Part shown: positions 35,114 to 44,376 of the stretch, piece by piece
Numbering within the stretch: the stretch's first letter is position 1
Layout of the letters: every line of letters begins with the position of its first letter
NCBI GenBank assembly: GCA_004554165.1
Contig: SFNQ01000011.1
Location: forward strand, 1 to 61,632
Origin: Clostridiales bacterium
Lineage (GTDB): Bacteria > Bacillota > Clostridia > Christensenellales > CAG-138
Length of the DNA stretch: 61,632 bases
Direction of reading: 5' to 3'
Notes under the pieces: model-generated
Told to the model about the DNA's origin: nothing
Seen by the model: only the letters and a program-made list of their open reading frames with translations
The model's database searches: none
Made by a program: the position numbers and the translations under genes

Positions 35114-35154
35114 AGGTGGTATGATGAAAAACAGAGGTGGTATGATGAAAAACA
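35114..35154 (+). repeat. Tandem duplication of ribosome-binding site and start codon
   Basis: The block AGGTGGTATGATGAAAAACA occurs twice, at 35114-35133 and 35135-35154, differing only at its end. Each copy holds AGGTGG and ATGATG. Translation can start at either copy, giving a protein with or without seven extra N-terminal residues. Confidence 0.85.
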
Positions 35155-38100
35155 AAGGATGGCTGCTTGCGATTCTGCCTATGCTGGTATTGCTCTTCGG
35201 CTGTTCCGGTACAGAAAAAAACAAATTCGCTTCGATCAAAGACTTAAATTCAGCCTCGGTAAAAGTCGGTGTCGCTACCGGATCAGCTTCAGAGTTTGCT
35301 GCGCGGGAAACCATGCCCGATGCGGAGTTTGTGGATTTTGTGGTGGTGACGGATGGCTGTGCGGCGTTGGCAGCCGGAAAAATCGACGCCTTTATCTTTG
35401 ATCGGGTGAATTTGGAGTACTTTGCGCTGAATAACCCCGGTACCGTTGTAATGGATGAGGGCTTTGGGGAGCCAGCCAGCGCCTGCGTGGGCATGGCTAC
35501 GGATGATACAGAGCTTTGTGGCCAGATTAACGAGGTCATCGCCCGACTGCGCGCTGACGGGACCTTATCGGATATGGAACAGCGATGGCTGCGGTCCACG
35601 GAGCATACGATGCCCGAGCTGCAAAAGCCGGAGAATCCCCAGGGTACACTGCGGATGATGACCGAGGGGATGCTGGAGCCTTTCAATTATGTGAGCGAGG
35701 ACGGCGCGCTGATGGGCTTCGATGTGGAGCTGGGTATGCGGCTCGCTTACGCGCTGGGACTGAATATTGAGATACAGACGGTGAACTTTGACGCACTGAT
35801 CCCATCGCTGGAGGCCGGAAAGTGCGACATCATCATTTCCGAGATCAACGCCACGCCTGAGCGCATGGAAAGCGTATTGTTTTCCGAGCCCTATTTGGAA
35901 ACTGAGATCGGGATCCTGGTGCCGGCGGATCGGTATGAGAGAACGAAGGACGCAGACACGGAAAACCGGATCACTTCCCTTGCGGATTTAAATACATCGG
36001 AAACACGGATTGGCGTAGCCACGGGCTCCGCGTCGGATTTTGCGATCCGGGAAACCCTGCCAAACGCGGCCTTTATTGATATCACTACCCTTCCGGACGG
36101 CTGTGCGGCTGTGGGTGCCGGGAAGTTTGATGCTTTTGCGTATACCAAAGTGAACTTGGAGTATTACGCGCTGCACAATCCGGAAACGACCGTCATGGAT
36201 GCGGTGGTGGGCGAACCAATCGAATTCTGCGCGGGTCTGCGCCTGGAGGATACGCAGCTGTGCGAAAAGATCAATGCGGCACTTGCGGCGATGTCCGAAA
36301 GCGGGACGCTGGCTGAGATGGAAGGACGCTGGCTGAAATCCACAGAGCACGCCATGCCGGAGCTGACGGCGCCGGAAACGCCGGAAGGAACGCTGCGGAT
36401 CATGACCTATGGGGAGTCTGAGCCATTTGCCTATGTGGGTGCGGGCGGCGAACTGATGGGCTTCGATGTGGAGCTTGGGATCCGGCTGGCCTATGCGCTG
36501 AATATGGATGTGAAGATCGAGAGCGTAACATTTCCCGCCCTGCTGCCCTCGCTGCAGGCGGGGAAATGCGATATTGTTCTGTCCACACTCAACAAGACGC
36601 CGGAGCGGAGCGAGCTGATCCTGTTTTCCGACCCCTATCTGACCACTGAAACGGGTATTCTGGTGCGGGCGGATGGGTATGAGAGCGGGAAAGCTTCCGT
36701 AAGTATTGCCATGACCGGCCAGCAGGTGGCCGAGGCGCTGTCTGTGGCCAGAGTCAGCGCCATGGTGGGAACCATAGGCGCGGACTACATCACGGACAAT
36801 TATCCAACCTCTGAGCTGCTTTTGTTTGATACCACCAACGATGCCGTAGCGGCGCTGCAGAGCGGAAGAGCCGATTATGCCATCTGCGGGATGGCTCGGG
36901 CATTGGGATATATCAAATCCAATGAAAATATTGTCTATGTAGATTTTCCCCTGACCGATGAAGGGCTTGCCGTTGCCGTTTCCAAGGGGAATGCTGAACT
37001 GCGGGACGGGATCGACGGATGTATTCAGCGTTACCGGGAGAGCGGCCTGCTGGAAGAAATGCAGGAACGCTGGTTTGGCCCTGACAGCTATGAACCTGTG
37101 GATATCCCTGTCCACGAAGATGGGCCGGTGCTGCGGGTGGCGGTGGCCGCCACAGCAGAACCCCTCGCCTTCGTCTATAACAACGAGATTACCGGGTTTG
37201 AGTGCGAGCTGATTGAGCGGGCCGCTTATGATCTGGGGATGCGGGTGGAATATCAGGATATGGCCTTTTCTGCCATCATCGCCTCCATACAGAGCGGGAA
37301 AGCCGACATAGGACTCTCCCTTGTTCCCACGGAAGAGAGGATGCAATCGGTAGATTTTACCGGCACATATTTTGATAACCCGCAGACGCTGCTGACACTT
37401 CGTGAGGAAACAGCAGAAGAAAGCACTTTCGTTGAGGCGCTGTCCGGTTTCTTTGAAAGCCTAGGCAAAAAGTTTGTTGCCACATTTATTGAAGAACAAC
37501 GCTGGAAGCTGGTCCTGAATGGACTCACAGTCACGGTGGAGATTTCAGTGCTTGCCTTTGCGCTGGCAACGCTGTGGGGCGGCGTATTGCTGTGGATGGA
37601 ACGCTCCAAAATGAGATTCCTGCGTGGGTTCTCAGCAGGTTTCCGGCACATTGTTTCCGGCACACCGATTCTGGTGGTACTGATGCTGTTATACTACATT
37701 ATTTTCAGGGGAATTGACATCTCCGGTATACTTGTGGCCATTCTGGGCTTCGGCTTATACTACGGTGTGGCGCTGTCGGAGGTATTCCGGACAGGCATCG
37801 ACTCCGTGGATAAGGGGGAACGGGAGGCCGCCGCCGCTTTGGGATTCCGTCCCTTCGCCATTTTCAAAAGAATTGTATTGCCCCAGGCTGTCAACCATGT
37901 GTTCGGTTTGTACAAAGGACAGTTTGTTGCTTTGGTAAAGGGCACCTCCATCGTAGGTTATATCGCCATTCAGGATCTGACCAAGGCCGGCGACATCATC
38001 CGCAGCCGTACTTATGACGCCTTCTTCCCCATCATCGCCACGGCTGTTATTTATTTTGCGGTGACATGGGTCTTTGTGGCCCTGCTGTCGCTGATCGAAG

Positions 38101-38156
38101 TACGGCTTGAGCCGAAGAAGCGGGAACGGACACTGAAAGGGGTGGTATGCAAATGA
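35121..38156 (+). CDS. Three tandem, circularly permuted substrate-binding modules fused to an amino-acid-type ABC permease
   Basis: The 1011-aa product has a signal peptide with lipobox LLFGC (Cys28). Three repeats of about 247 residues follow; equivalent VGVATGSAS-type segments start near residues 48, 295 and 542. In each, the second half of an SBP_bac_3 protein (SLADLNTSETRIGVATG) precedes the first half (GFDVELGIRLAYAL, SDPYLTTETGILV), so the order is B-A-B-A-B-A. A HisM/GlnP-type permease with the EAA loop (GEREAAAALGFRPFAIFKRI) fills about 780-1000. It resembles GlnP fusions but is larger. The downstream ATPase overlaps it. Confidence 0.9.
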   Translation: MMKNRGGMMKNKGWLLAILPMLVLLFGCSGTEKNKFASIKDLNSASVKVGVATGSASEFAARETMPDAEFVDFVVVTDGCAALAAGKIDAFIFDRVNLEYFALNNPGTVVMDEGFGEPASACVGMATDDTELCGQINEVIARLRADGTLSDMEQRWLRSTEHTMPELQKPENPQGTLRMMTEGMLEPFNYVSEDGALMGFDVELGMRLAYALGLNIEIQTVNFDALIPSLEAGKCDIIISEINATPERMESVLFSEPYLETEIGILVPADRYERTKDADTENRITSLADLNTSETRIGVATGSASDFAIRETLPNAAFIDITTLPDGCAAVGAGKFDAFAYTKVNLEYYALHNPETTVMDAVVGEPIEFCAGLRLEDTQLCEKINAALAAMSESGTLAEMEGRWLKSTEHAMPELTAPETPEGTLRIMTYGESEPFAYVGAGGELMGFDVELGIRLAYALNMDVKIESVTFPALLPSLQAGKCDIVLSTLNKTPERSELILFSDPYLTTETGILVRADGYESGKASVSIAMTGQQVAEALSVARVSAMVGTIGADYITDNYPTSELLLFDTTNDAVAALQSGRADYAICGMARALGYIKSNENIVYVDFPLTDEGLAVAVSKGNAELRDGIDGCIQRYRESGLLEEMQERWFGPDSYEPVDIPVHEDGPVLRVAVAATAEPLAFVYNNEITGFECELIERAAYDLGMRVEYQDMAFSAIIASIQSGKADIGLSLVPTEERMQSVDFTGTYFDNPQTLLTLREETAEESTFVEALSGFFESLGKKFVATFIEEQRWKLVLNGLTVTVEISVLAFALATLWGGVLLWMERSKMRFLRGFSAGFRHIVSGTPILVVLMLLYYIIFRGIDISGILVAILGFGLYYGVALSEVFRTGIDSVDKGEREAAAALGFRPFAIFKRIVLPQAVNHVFGLYKGQFVALVKGTSIVGYIAIQDLTKAGDIIRSRTYDAFFPIIATAVIYFAVTWVFVALLSLIEVRLEPKKRERTLKGVVCK

Positions 38157-39226
38157 TCCGAATCGAAGCGTTATCCAAGTGTTATGGGGAACACAGCGTT
38201 CTGGAAAACATCAGTGTGGACATCGGGAAAGGTGAGGTCATTTCCATCATCGGCCCTTCCGGCTGCGGCAAGAGCACCTTCATCCGCTGCCTGAATCTGA
38301 TGGAACAGCCCAGCGGCGGCCAAATCCGGATCGATGGCGAGGACATTATGGCAAAAGAGTCGGATGTCAGTATGCTGCGTCGGAAGATGGGCATGGTGTT
38401 CCAGTCTTTCAACCTGTTCTCCCATCTGATGATCATTGAGAATGTCATGCTCGGTCCCGTGGAACTGCTAAAAATGGATCGGCAGACCGCCTATGACGAG
38501 GGAATGAAGCTGCTGGAAACCGTTGGCCTTGCAGGAAAAGCTTTTGCCTATCCCGATGAACTTTCGGGCGGTCAGAAACAGCGTGCCGCCATCGCCCGCG
38601 CTCTGGCGATGAAACCGGAGATCCTGCTGATGGATGAGCCCACCTCAGCCCTGGATCCGAAAATGGTCAGTGAAGTGCTTGCCGTTATCCGAAAACTGGC
38701 GCAGGAGGGCATGACTATGATGATCGTGACCCATGAGATGAACTTTGCCAGGAATATTTCTACCAGGGTATTTTATATGGATGAAAAGGGAATCTATGAG
38801 GACGGCACACCTCAGCAAATTTTTGAAAACCCTCAAAGGCCAAAAACGAAGGAGTTTATTTACAAAACCCATACTTATAACCAGATCATCGACCGAAAGG
38901 CCTTTGACCCCTACGCGCTTTGGGCCGGTGTTGAGAACTTTCTCAAAGAGCATTTCCTCCCGGAGAAACGCATCCGCGCCGCGTTGCTCCTGTGTGAGGA
39001 GTTGTTGTACCAGCTGCTGTTTAAGAGACTGAGCGCCGAAACGGAGCCGCTTCAGTTCAGCCTGGAATATTCCGAGACAAGAGACACGGTGCGGATCACC
39101 TTCTCTTCGCCGCAGATTTCCGGTGAGCTGGAGGACGGGTCGGAGGATGAATTGGCCATGAATATTATCCGGGGATACGCGAAAGAGCTGCACTATGGGA
39201 GCGGACTGCTATATGTGGAGTTGTAA
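38147..39226 (+). CDS. ABC importer ATPase with C-terminal degenerate RsbW-like domain
   Basis: Residues 1-245 are a GlnQ-type ATPase: Walker A GPSGCGKST, LSGGQKQR signature, Walker B ILLMDEPTSALDP and THEMNFAR. The last about 110 residues resemble a GHKL/RsbW anti-sigma kinase fold: helix with CEELLYQLL at the N-box position, strand VRITFSS at the G1 position and a final LLYVEL strand. The catalytic N-box Asn and DxG are missing. The domain may bind a partner, plausibly a STAS protein. ATG at 38147 or 38153; both overlap the permease stop. A paralogue lies at 54190. Confidence 0.88.
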   Translation: MQMIRIEALSKCYGEHSVLENISVDIGKGEVISIIGPSGCGKSTFIRCLNLMEQPSGGQIRIDGEDIMAKESDVSMLRRKMGMVFQSFNLFSHLMIIENVMLGPVELLKMDRQTAYDEGMKLLETVGLAGKAFAYPDELSGGQKQRAAIARALAMKPEILLMDEPTSALDPKMVSEVLAVIRKLAQEGMTMMIVTHEMNFARNISTRVFYMDEKGIYEDGTPQQIFENPQRPKTKEFIYKTHTYNQIIDRKAFDPYALWAGVENFLKEHFLPEKRIRAALLLCEELLYQLLFKRLSAETEPLQFSLEYSETRDTVRITFSSPQISGELEDGSEDELAMNIIRGYAKELHYGSGLLYVEL

Positions 39227-39269
39227 ATGAGTCCTATCGTCTGCGGCCGGGCAGTAAAACTTTGAAACG

Positions 39270-39304
39270 GGGCAGTAAGCTTTTGCTTACTGCCCTGCTT
39301 TTTT
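39270..39304 (+). terminator. Terminator after the first importer operon
   Basis: GGGCAGTAAGC (39270-39280) pairs perfectly with GCTTACTGCCC (39285-39295) over a TTTT loop, followed by TGCTTTTTT. Confidence 0.9.
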
Positions 39305-39311
39305 GAGAAAA

Positions 39312-39345
39312 TGCAACAGTTCTGCAACACTTCGTTTGCTATGAT
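39312..39345 (+). promoter_or_regulatory. SARP-type operator and promoter, site 2
   Basis: TGCAAC at 39312-39317 and 39323-39328, then 11 bp to the -10 box TATGAT (39340-39345). It heads the modification and export genes. Its position rules out the ATG at 39311 as a start for the next gene. Confidence 0.82.
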
Positions 39346-39376
39346 GGACGCAAATCAAAAGCGGAGGGATGAAAAA

Positions 39377-39733
39377 TTGCTGTTCGTGACTGCAAACAAC
39401 AACAGGGAGCAGCTGGAGGAACTGACCAGACTTCTGCTGTTTGCCTTTCCGGGCAGCGTAGTCTATCAATATACAGATCCAATCCATGTCCCCAGGATTG
39501 TGTTTGAAAACAAAGTGAACGCGGTTTTCGTGGAAATGAAAATGGAGAAGCTGGGCGGTATGGAGCTGGAGCAAATCCTGCATCGAAAAAAGCCGGAATT
39601 GCCTGTCTTTCTCCTGTCCGACACTGGAGAAGAAAGCGGGATTCCCGCCGGAAACCAGACGACGGTCCGCCTGGCCCGGCCGGTTTCAGCAGAGAAGTTG
39701 CGGGAATGCCTGGGACGCAAAAAAGGTGTTTAA
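39377..39733 (+). CDS. Pseudo-receiver protein (Asp53 replaced by Glu)
   Basis: The 118-aa product has only a receiver fold. It reads VFVEMKMEKLGG where a receiver has the phospho-acceptor Asp; the Asp is Glu53. The acidic metal pair is ANNN, and the conserved Lys is Arg (RLARPVS). It should be non-phosphorylatable and may mimic the active state. TTG at 39377 follows GGAGGG (39363-39368) and lies downstream of the mapped promoter. It may modulate the SARP-like regulator or the kinase. The next gene starts 3 bp later. Confidence 0.72.
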   Translation: MLFVTANNNREQLEELTRLLLFAFPGSVVYQYTDPIHVPRIVFENKVNAVFVEMKMEKLGGMELEQILHRKKPELPVFLLSDTGEESGIPAGNQTTVRLARPVSAEKLRECLGRKKGV

Positions 39734-39736
39734 CCC

Positions 39737-42460
39737 ATGAACGAATGGTCCACATACTTTCAAAACACGGATTTTATGGAAAAAAGCCGTATCATGATTA
39801 TCAACAGGGACGCAGCGGGATATGTCGCGCAAAAGATCGGGCTGAAGGGCGGCTTTCGTGTCCTTGATGTCGGATGCGGTACGGGAGAGTTTCCTTTTTA
39901 TCTGTCGGGCCAATGCTCCGGCGTTCACTTCTCCGGCATCGACATGGATGAGAATTTTATTGCTGCCGCACGGGAAAAAGCGAACAGCGTTCTTTCGGGG
40001 AACACATTTTCCTTTGCTGTTGGAGATGCCTTGGCGCTCCCCTATGAGGACAACACCTTTGACGTGGTGGTCTCCCATACATTTCTGACAAGCGTATTTG
40101 ATTACTCCGGCGCGCTGCGTGAAATGAAGCGCGTATGCAAGCCCGGCGGCGTGATTGCATCGGTGACGGCAGATACATTCAAATATACAAATGGGTCTGA
40201 CGGGCATTATCCCGCTACATACCAATGGCTGGGCGAGTATCGCAGGCTGACTGGGAAGGTGCAGCGGATGTATGAGGCGCTGAAACCCATGAACAGCTTT
40301 GCGGTGGGTGCCGATCCCATACTTATCCCCCGAATTTTCTCGGGAATGAAGCTTGAAAATGTGAGTGTTTATCCCATCGGAAAATTTTTCTCGCTCTCCA
40401 ACGATGCCCTTTCAAAGAAAACAAAAGAGCGATTTATCGAGCTGGATTACAGCTCTGAAATACAGCGCATGGATGCGGTTTATAGATTACCGGAAGCGGA
40501 TGACTATCTCTCCGCAGCGGAAAGGAAACGGTATCAGGAGCTTCTTGCCGTGCGCCGTGACGCACTGCTTGCCGACCTGGGCGAAAATGAGGTCTGGGAA
40601 TGGACCGGAGGCAGCAATCTGCTGGTGATCGGAAAAAATCCTGAAAGTGCGTTGGAAACTGCGCCCCAGAGTGAATATGAAAGAAGTAAGTATAAAGCAT
40701 GTTCCCCGGGGGAAACGGTGGATCGACTGAAGCAGGTGCTTCACTCAGTGGGCTTTGAGCCGGAAGAACTGGATATCCAGTCGGGAGTGGGCAGCATCTG
40801 TTCTATGCGTGTCAAGCTGAAAAATACCAATATCGGCCAGAACGGAAAAGGCGTTTCCGCTTCCTATGCCCGTGCCAGCGGATACGCCGAGCTGATGGAG
40901 CGTTTGCAGACGGGCTTCCTGTTCCAGCACAACTTTGACGAGGAGACCACACATTGGGGCGGTTTCAGGGCGGGTCCCGATGAAAGACTTGCTTCCGCTG
41001 AGGAATTAAAGGAGCTGGGTGGCAGGCTTTTGGAGGATTCCATCCGGGCGATCATACGGGAAGGCGGCGGCCTGAGCTTTATTCCCGTTGACGTAGCCGG
41101 GTATCTTTCTCAATGGGAGTTTGCGTCGGAAAACGGGCAATTTACCGCGCTGCCTTTCGTCAGCATGACGGACGGCAGGACAGAGTATCTTCCCGACTGC
41201 ATATACCGGGCGTTTTATTTTACCAACGGATCCTGCGCCGGCAACAGCCGCGATGAAGCCCTGGTGCAGGGAATGAGCGAGATTGCCGAGCGATGGGCGG
41301 CAAACCACATCCTTACCGGCAGGCTTACCCCTCCTGTCATTCCCGACGAGGTCATAGGACAGATTCCGCCGCTTGCCGAAATGGTGGGGGAATTCCGTAC
41401 GCACAGCCTGTATGAGCTGCGCATCATGGACGCCTCCTGCGGGAAGAGGCTGCCGGTTATTTGTGCCGCGGTGATCGAAAAACGCACGGGCGCGGTCACC
41501 CTGAGATTTGGCGCACATCCTCGCTTTGAGGTGGCGCTGGAGCGCACTTTGACGGAGATTTTGCAGGGAAAGCACATCGATTCGATGCACGGCGCACCCA
41601 GATATGATTTAAGCCACGATGAATACGCCCAGAGCGTTGTCAACCGGTTCAATTTCCTGAAAGACGCCACCGGCGTATTTCCCTCTGAACTGTTTGCAGT
41701 CTCACCTTCGTGGGAATTTACAGCTTTTGCATCTGCTCCGGAGGACGCGGAAGGCCAGCTTGCGTTCATGCTTGCGCTGTACAAAAGCCTGAATTGGACG
41801 GCGTATGTCCGCGACTGCTCTTTCCTTGGCTTTCCCACTTATCATGTCGTGGTTCCGGGAGAGAGCATGCTGCTGAATTTTGGCGCCGAGCGGCTGACCG
41901 AGAAAAAGCTCGCCGCAGCTGTACAACCCACCCTCCGAAACATGGCGGCGGCTTCGGAGGAAGACCGTGAGCGGGCGATGAAGTATGTAAGGCTGAAATC
42001 CGGCTGGTCTTTTGAAAACACTTTCGGATTTATGGCTGGGCTGCCGTATACCCCAAAGCTTTTGGGGGTCGATCTGGATGGCCGGCTGATGATGGCGGTA
42101 CATGACATATCATGCGGGAATTATTCTGAGGCAGAGCATATTCTGGGCAGATACTCCTTTGACCAGACGGGCGCGGCAACGGCCCTGTATGTATTGAGGC
42201 AGCTTGTGGGCGTAAAAAAGAGAACGGGTGATCTGGAAAGGGCGTCGGATTTTCTGCGGGTCATGTTCTCTGGGGAGTGGGTCACTGAGGCGCTGGCGGT
42301 GCTTCACGATCCCCTCGGTGCGCTTCCCCGGCTGGATTGTTACCACTGCGAAGGCTGCCCGGTAAAGGGCAAGTGTAAAATGATGGATTCCGCCCCGGTG
42401 ATGCGGAGGATCAGGGAAAAAATGAGTGAAAAAATGCAGGCAAAAGAAAGCGAGACATAA
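39737..42460 (+). CDS. SAM methyltransferase fused to YcaO domain
   Basis: Residues about 1-290 are a class I methyltransferase (VLDVGCGTGEF, GIDMDENFI, then VVSHTFL). Residues about 330-800 are a YcaO ATP-using amide-activating domain with ATP/Mg motifs YAELMERLQ (near 380), EIAERWA (near 515) and ALERTLTEILQ (near 600). A helical C terminus ends with CYHCEGCPVKGKC, a Cx2Cx2Cx5C cluster near 869-881. YcaO enzymes form azolines, thioamides or amidines in RiPPs. No E1-like or TfuA partner is encoded nearby. The fusion suggests methylation of the same peptide. Confidence 0.88.
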   Translation: MNEWSTYFQNTDFMEKSRIMIINRDAAGYVAQKIGLKGGFRVLDVGCGTGEFPFYLSGQCSGVHFSGIDMDENFIAAAREKANSVLSGNTFSFAVGDALALPYEDNTFDVVVSHTFLTSVFDYSGALREMKRVCKPGGVIASVTADTFKYTNGSDGHYPATYQWLGEYRRLTGKVQRMYEALKPMNSFAVGADPILIPRIFSGMKLENVSVYPIGKFFSLSNDALSKKTKERFIELDYSSEIQRMDAVYRLPEADDYLSAAERKRYQELLAVRRDALLADLGENEVWEWTGGSNLLVIGKNPESALETAPQSEYERSKYKACSPGETVDRLKQVLHSVGFEPEELDIQSGVGSICSMRVKLKNTNIGQNGKGVSASYARASGYAELMERLQTGFLFQHNFDEETTHWGGFRAGPDERLASAEELKELGGRLLEDSIRAIIREGGGLSFIPVDVAGYLSQWEFASENGQFTALPFVSMTDGRTEYLPDCIYRAFYFTNGSCAGNSRDEALVQGMSEIAERWAANHILTGRLTPPVIPDEVIGQIPPLAEMVGEFRTHSLYELRIMDASCGKRLPVICAAVIEKRTGAVTLRFGAHPRFEVALERTLTEILQGKHIDSMHGAPRYDLSHDEYAQSVVNRFNFLKDATGVFPSELFAVSPSWEFTAFASAPEDAEGQLAFMLALYKSLNWTAYVRDCSFLGFPTYHVVVPGESMLLNFGAERLTEKKLAAAVQPTLRNMAAASEEDRERAMKYVRLKSGWSFENTFGFMAGLPYTPKLLGVDLDGRLMMAVHDISCGNYSEAEHILGRYSFDQTGAATALYVLRQLVGVKKRTGDLERASDFLRVMFSGEWVTEALAVLHDPLGALPRLDCYHCEGCPVKGKCKMMDSAPVMRRIREKMSEKMQAKESET

Positions 42461-42465
42461 CTGTT

Positions 42466-44325
42466 ATGGAACTGCATGAAGCAACGGAATGGGGCAAGCG
42501 GGGCAAGGATGATTCCCCGGAAAGCACTGTCAAAAAAATCAAAGGACTTTTGGATGCGGCTGGTATCAGCGTAGAATACACGGATACTCCATGCGATGTG
42601 GGCGGAATGTACTACAGCAGGGTGGCCGCCACAGCGACACAGACGGAGATCATCGCATCGAACGGAAAGGGAGCGTCGAAGGAGCTGTGCGCGGCAAGCG
42701 CTTACGCGGAGCTGATGGAGCGTTTGCAGAACAAGGTGTTCTGTGGCGGACCCTCGGCAATAGATAATGATTTTATCAGCAGGGAAAAAGAGGTTCTGAA
42801 CATGCCATGGTACACGGTCAGGGGCGACTATCAGCCGGAGTGTATACTTGCGCTGAAAAAACGGCTGGCTACAACCGTGAAGAAGGAAAGCATCTTTGAC
42901 CCGGATCCGATGGAACTGGTCGATACCCTGCTCGAGTCGGTGGCTGCGGGAAACCGTGATGGGAAATATCTGCTTCGTCCGTTCTGGTCTGTGAAGGAAC
43001 AAAAAGAGGTTATGTTGCCAGTCAGGATGCTTCAGACATTTCAGATGTCAAACGGCATGGCGGCGGGAAACACGCTGGAGGAGGCAATCGTTCAGGCAAG
43101 CTCGGAGATATTTGAGCGTTATGCGAATATCGCTGTGATCCAGGACAATATTACGCCGCCGCAAATTCCGGGTGAATATATCACGCAGAATTTCCCAAGA
43201 ATCGCCGGTATCATTTCTGAAATCGAGGCACGGGGCAAATACAGAGTTTCCATGCTGGATTGCTCCCTCGGGCAGGGATTCCCTGTGGTGTGCGCCGTTT
43301 TGATCAACACGGAGACCCAGTCCTTTGGAATGAAGTTTGGTTCACACCCCAGTATGGCAGTCGCTATGGAAAGAACCCTGTCCGAAGCTATGCAGGGAAA
43401 GACGATCGAGCATTTCAGCCAGTCGGGATTTCCCAACTTCATGCCGAATGAACGGTCCTCTTTTGCAAATACATGGAATCTGATCAAGGTGGGCGTGGGA
43501 TATTACCCTGCAAGTATGCTTTTTGACAAGCCAGATTATGAATTTAAACCGTGGCAGGATGTTACCGGCATGGATAACCGTCAGCTTATGAATGCGATGC
43601 TTTGTAAGCTGGATGAAGTGAGTGGGAATGTATATATTCAGGATGTGTCGTTTTTGGGCTTCCCCACCGTATTTATTTATGCTCCGGGAATCAGCGAGGC
43701 TCTGCCGGTAGATGTGCTTCAGCTCAAGAAGGAAAAGCTGAGAGGAGATGTCCAGCTGATCATGCACAATCTGGATACGGCCACGGATGCTGATATTGAA
43801 AAAGTGATCAAATTCACCCAGATCAGCCGATATGCGCTGATCGAAAACAGCTTTAACAATATCGCCGGTCTGACCTTCCGGGACTCTATGCCAGGCGCGC
43901 CGGACGAAGCAGGCTTCCTGATCGCCATGTGCTGTTACCGCCTGGGCCGGTTCAAGGATGCCCTGAGCGTTCTTGGATCCATGAAAGCTGTGGCTGCGTA
44001 TATGAAACCAGAAGACGGGGCGTATTATAACGCGGTGCTCTGCTATGTGCGCGGCATGGCATATAACGAATCCAGGGAAAATATCTGTGCTGTTGTGCGG
44101 AAAATGTGCCCCGCGGAAGTTGCGGAAAAAGTGATAGGCGATTTGAGTGAGCCGAAAAAAGTGCTTGAAAAAGTATATCCTGTCTGCAATCACGGCGATT
44201 GTGTGAACTGCGTACACCATGGCGCATGCGAGCACGCGGAAGTTACGGAGGTTTTCTATAAGCTGATCGAGCTCGAAGGGAAAAAAGATATCCGCACGGA
44301 AAATCTTGCGGCACTGTTTGTGTAA
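42466..44325 (+). CDS. Second YcaO-domain protein
   Basis: The 619-aa product is a paralogue of the YcaO part of the preceding protein. It has YAELMERLQ (near residue 79), SEIFERYA (near 212) and AMERTLSEAMQG (near 300), a TPR-like C-terminal region (CCYRLGRFKDALSVL) and a four-Cys cluster (CNHGDCVNCVHHGAC, near 575-590). An N-terminal part without a methyltransferase may bind the leader peptide. It starts 5 bp after its partner, and the two may form a heteromer. The precursor genes follow directly. Confidence 0.87.
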   Translation: MELHEATEWGKRGKDDSPESTVKKIKGLLDAAGISVEYTDTPCDVGGMYYSRVAATATQTEIIASNGKGASKELCAASAYAELMERLQNKVFCGGPSAIDNDFISREKEVLNMPWYTVRGDYQPECILALKKRLATTVKKESIFDPDPMELVDTLLESVAAGNRDGKYLLRPFWSVKEQKEVMLPVRMLQTFQMSNGMAAGNTLEEAIVQASSEIFERYANIAVIQDNITPPQIPGEYITQNFPRIAGIISEIEARGKYRVSMLDCSLGQGFPVVCAVLINTETQSFGMKFGSHPSMAVAMERTLSEAMQGKTIEHFSQSGFPNFMPNERSSFANTWNLIKVGVGYYPASMLFDKPDYEFKPWQDVTGMDNRQLMNAMLCKLDEVSGNVYIQDVSFLGFPTVFIYAPGISEALPVDVLQLKKEKLRGDVQLIMHNLDTATDADIEKVIKFTQISRYALIENSFNNIAGLTFRDSMPGAPDEAGFLIAMCCYRLGRFKDALSVLGSMKAVAAYMKPEDGAYYNAVLCYVRGMAYNESRENICAVVRKMCPAEVAEKVIGDLSEPKKVLEKVYPVCNHGDCVNCVHHGACEHAEVTEVFYKLIELEGKKDIRTENLAALFV

Positions 44326-44376
44326 ATACTGCGCTTGTGCATGTATTTATAAATAAGTGAAAAGGAGGAGCATTTT

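Noticed and set aside
35988..37346. A 452-codon minus-strand frame inside the importer fusion gene
   Set aside because: His/Arg-rich shadow of the repeated coding sequence on the plus strand.
39311..39376. ATG at 39311 as start of the pseudo-receiver
   Set aside because: It lies inside the operator and upstream of the predicted transcript start; TTG 39377 has the good ribosome-binding site.
39737..44325. Standard thiazole/oxazole peptide cluster
   Set aside because: No E1-like partner, no flavin dehydrogenase typical of azole formation, and cores without Cys.
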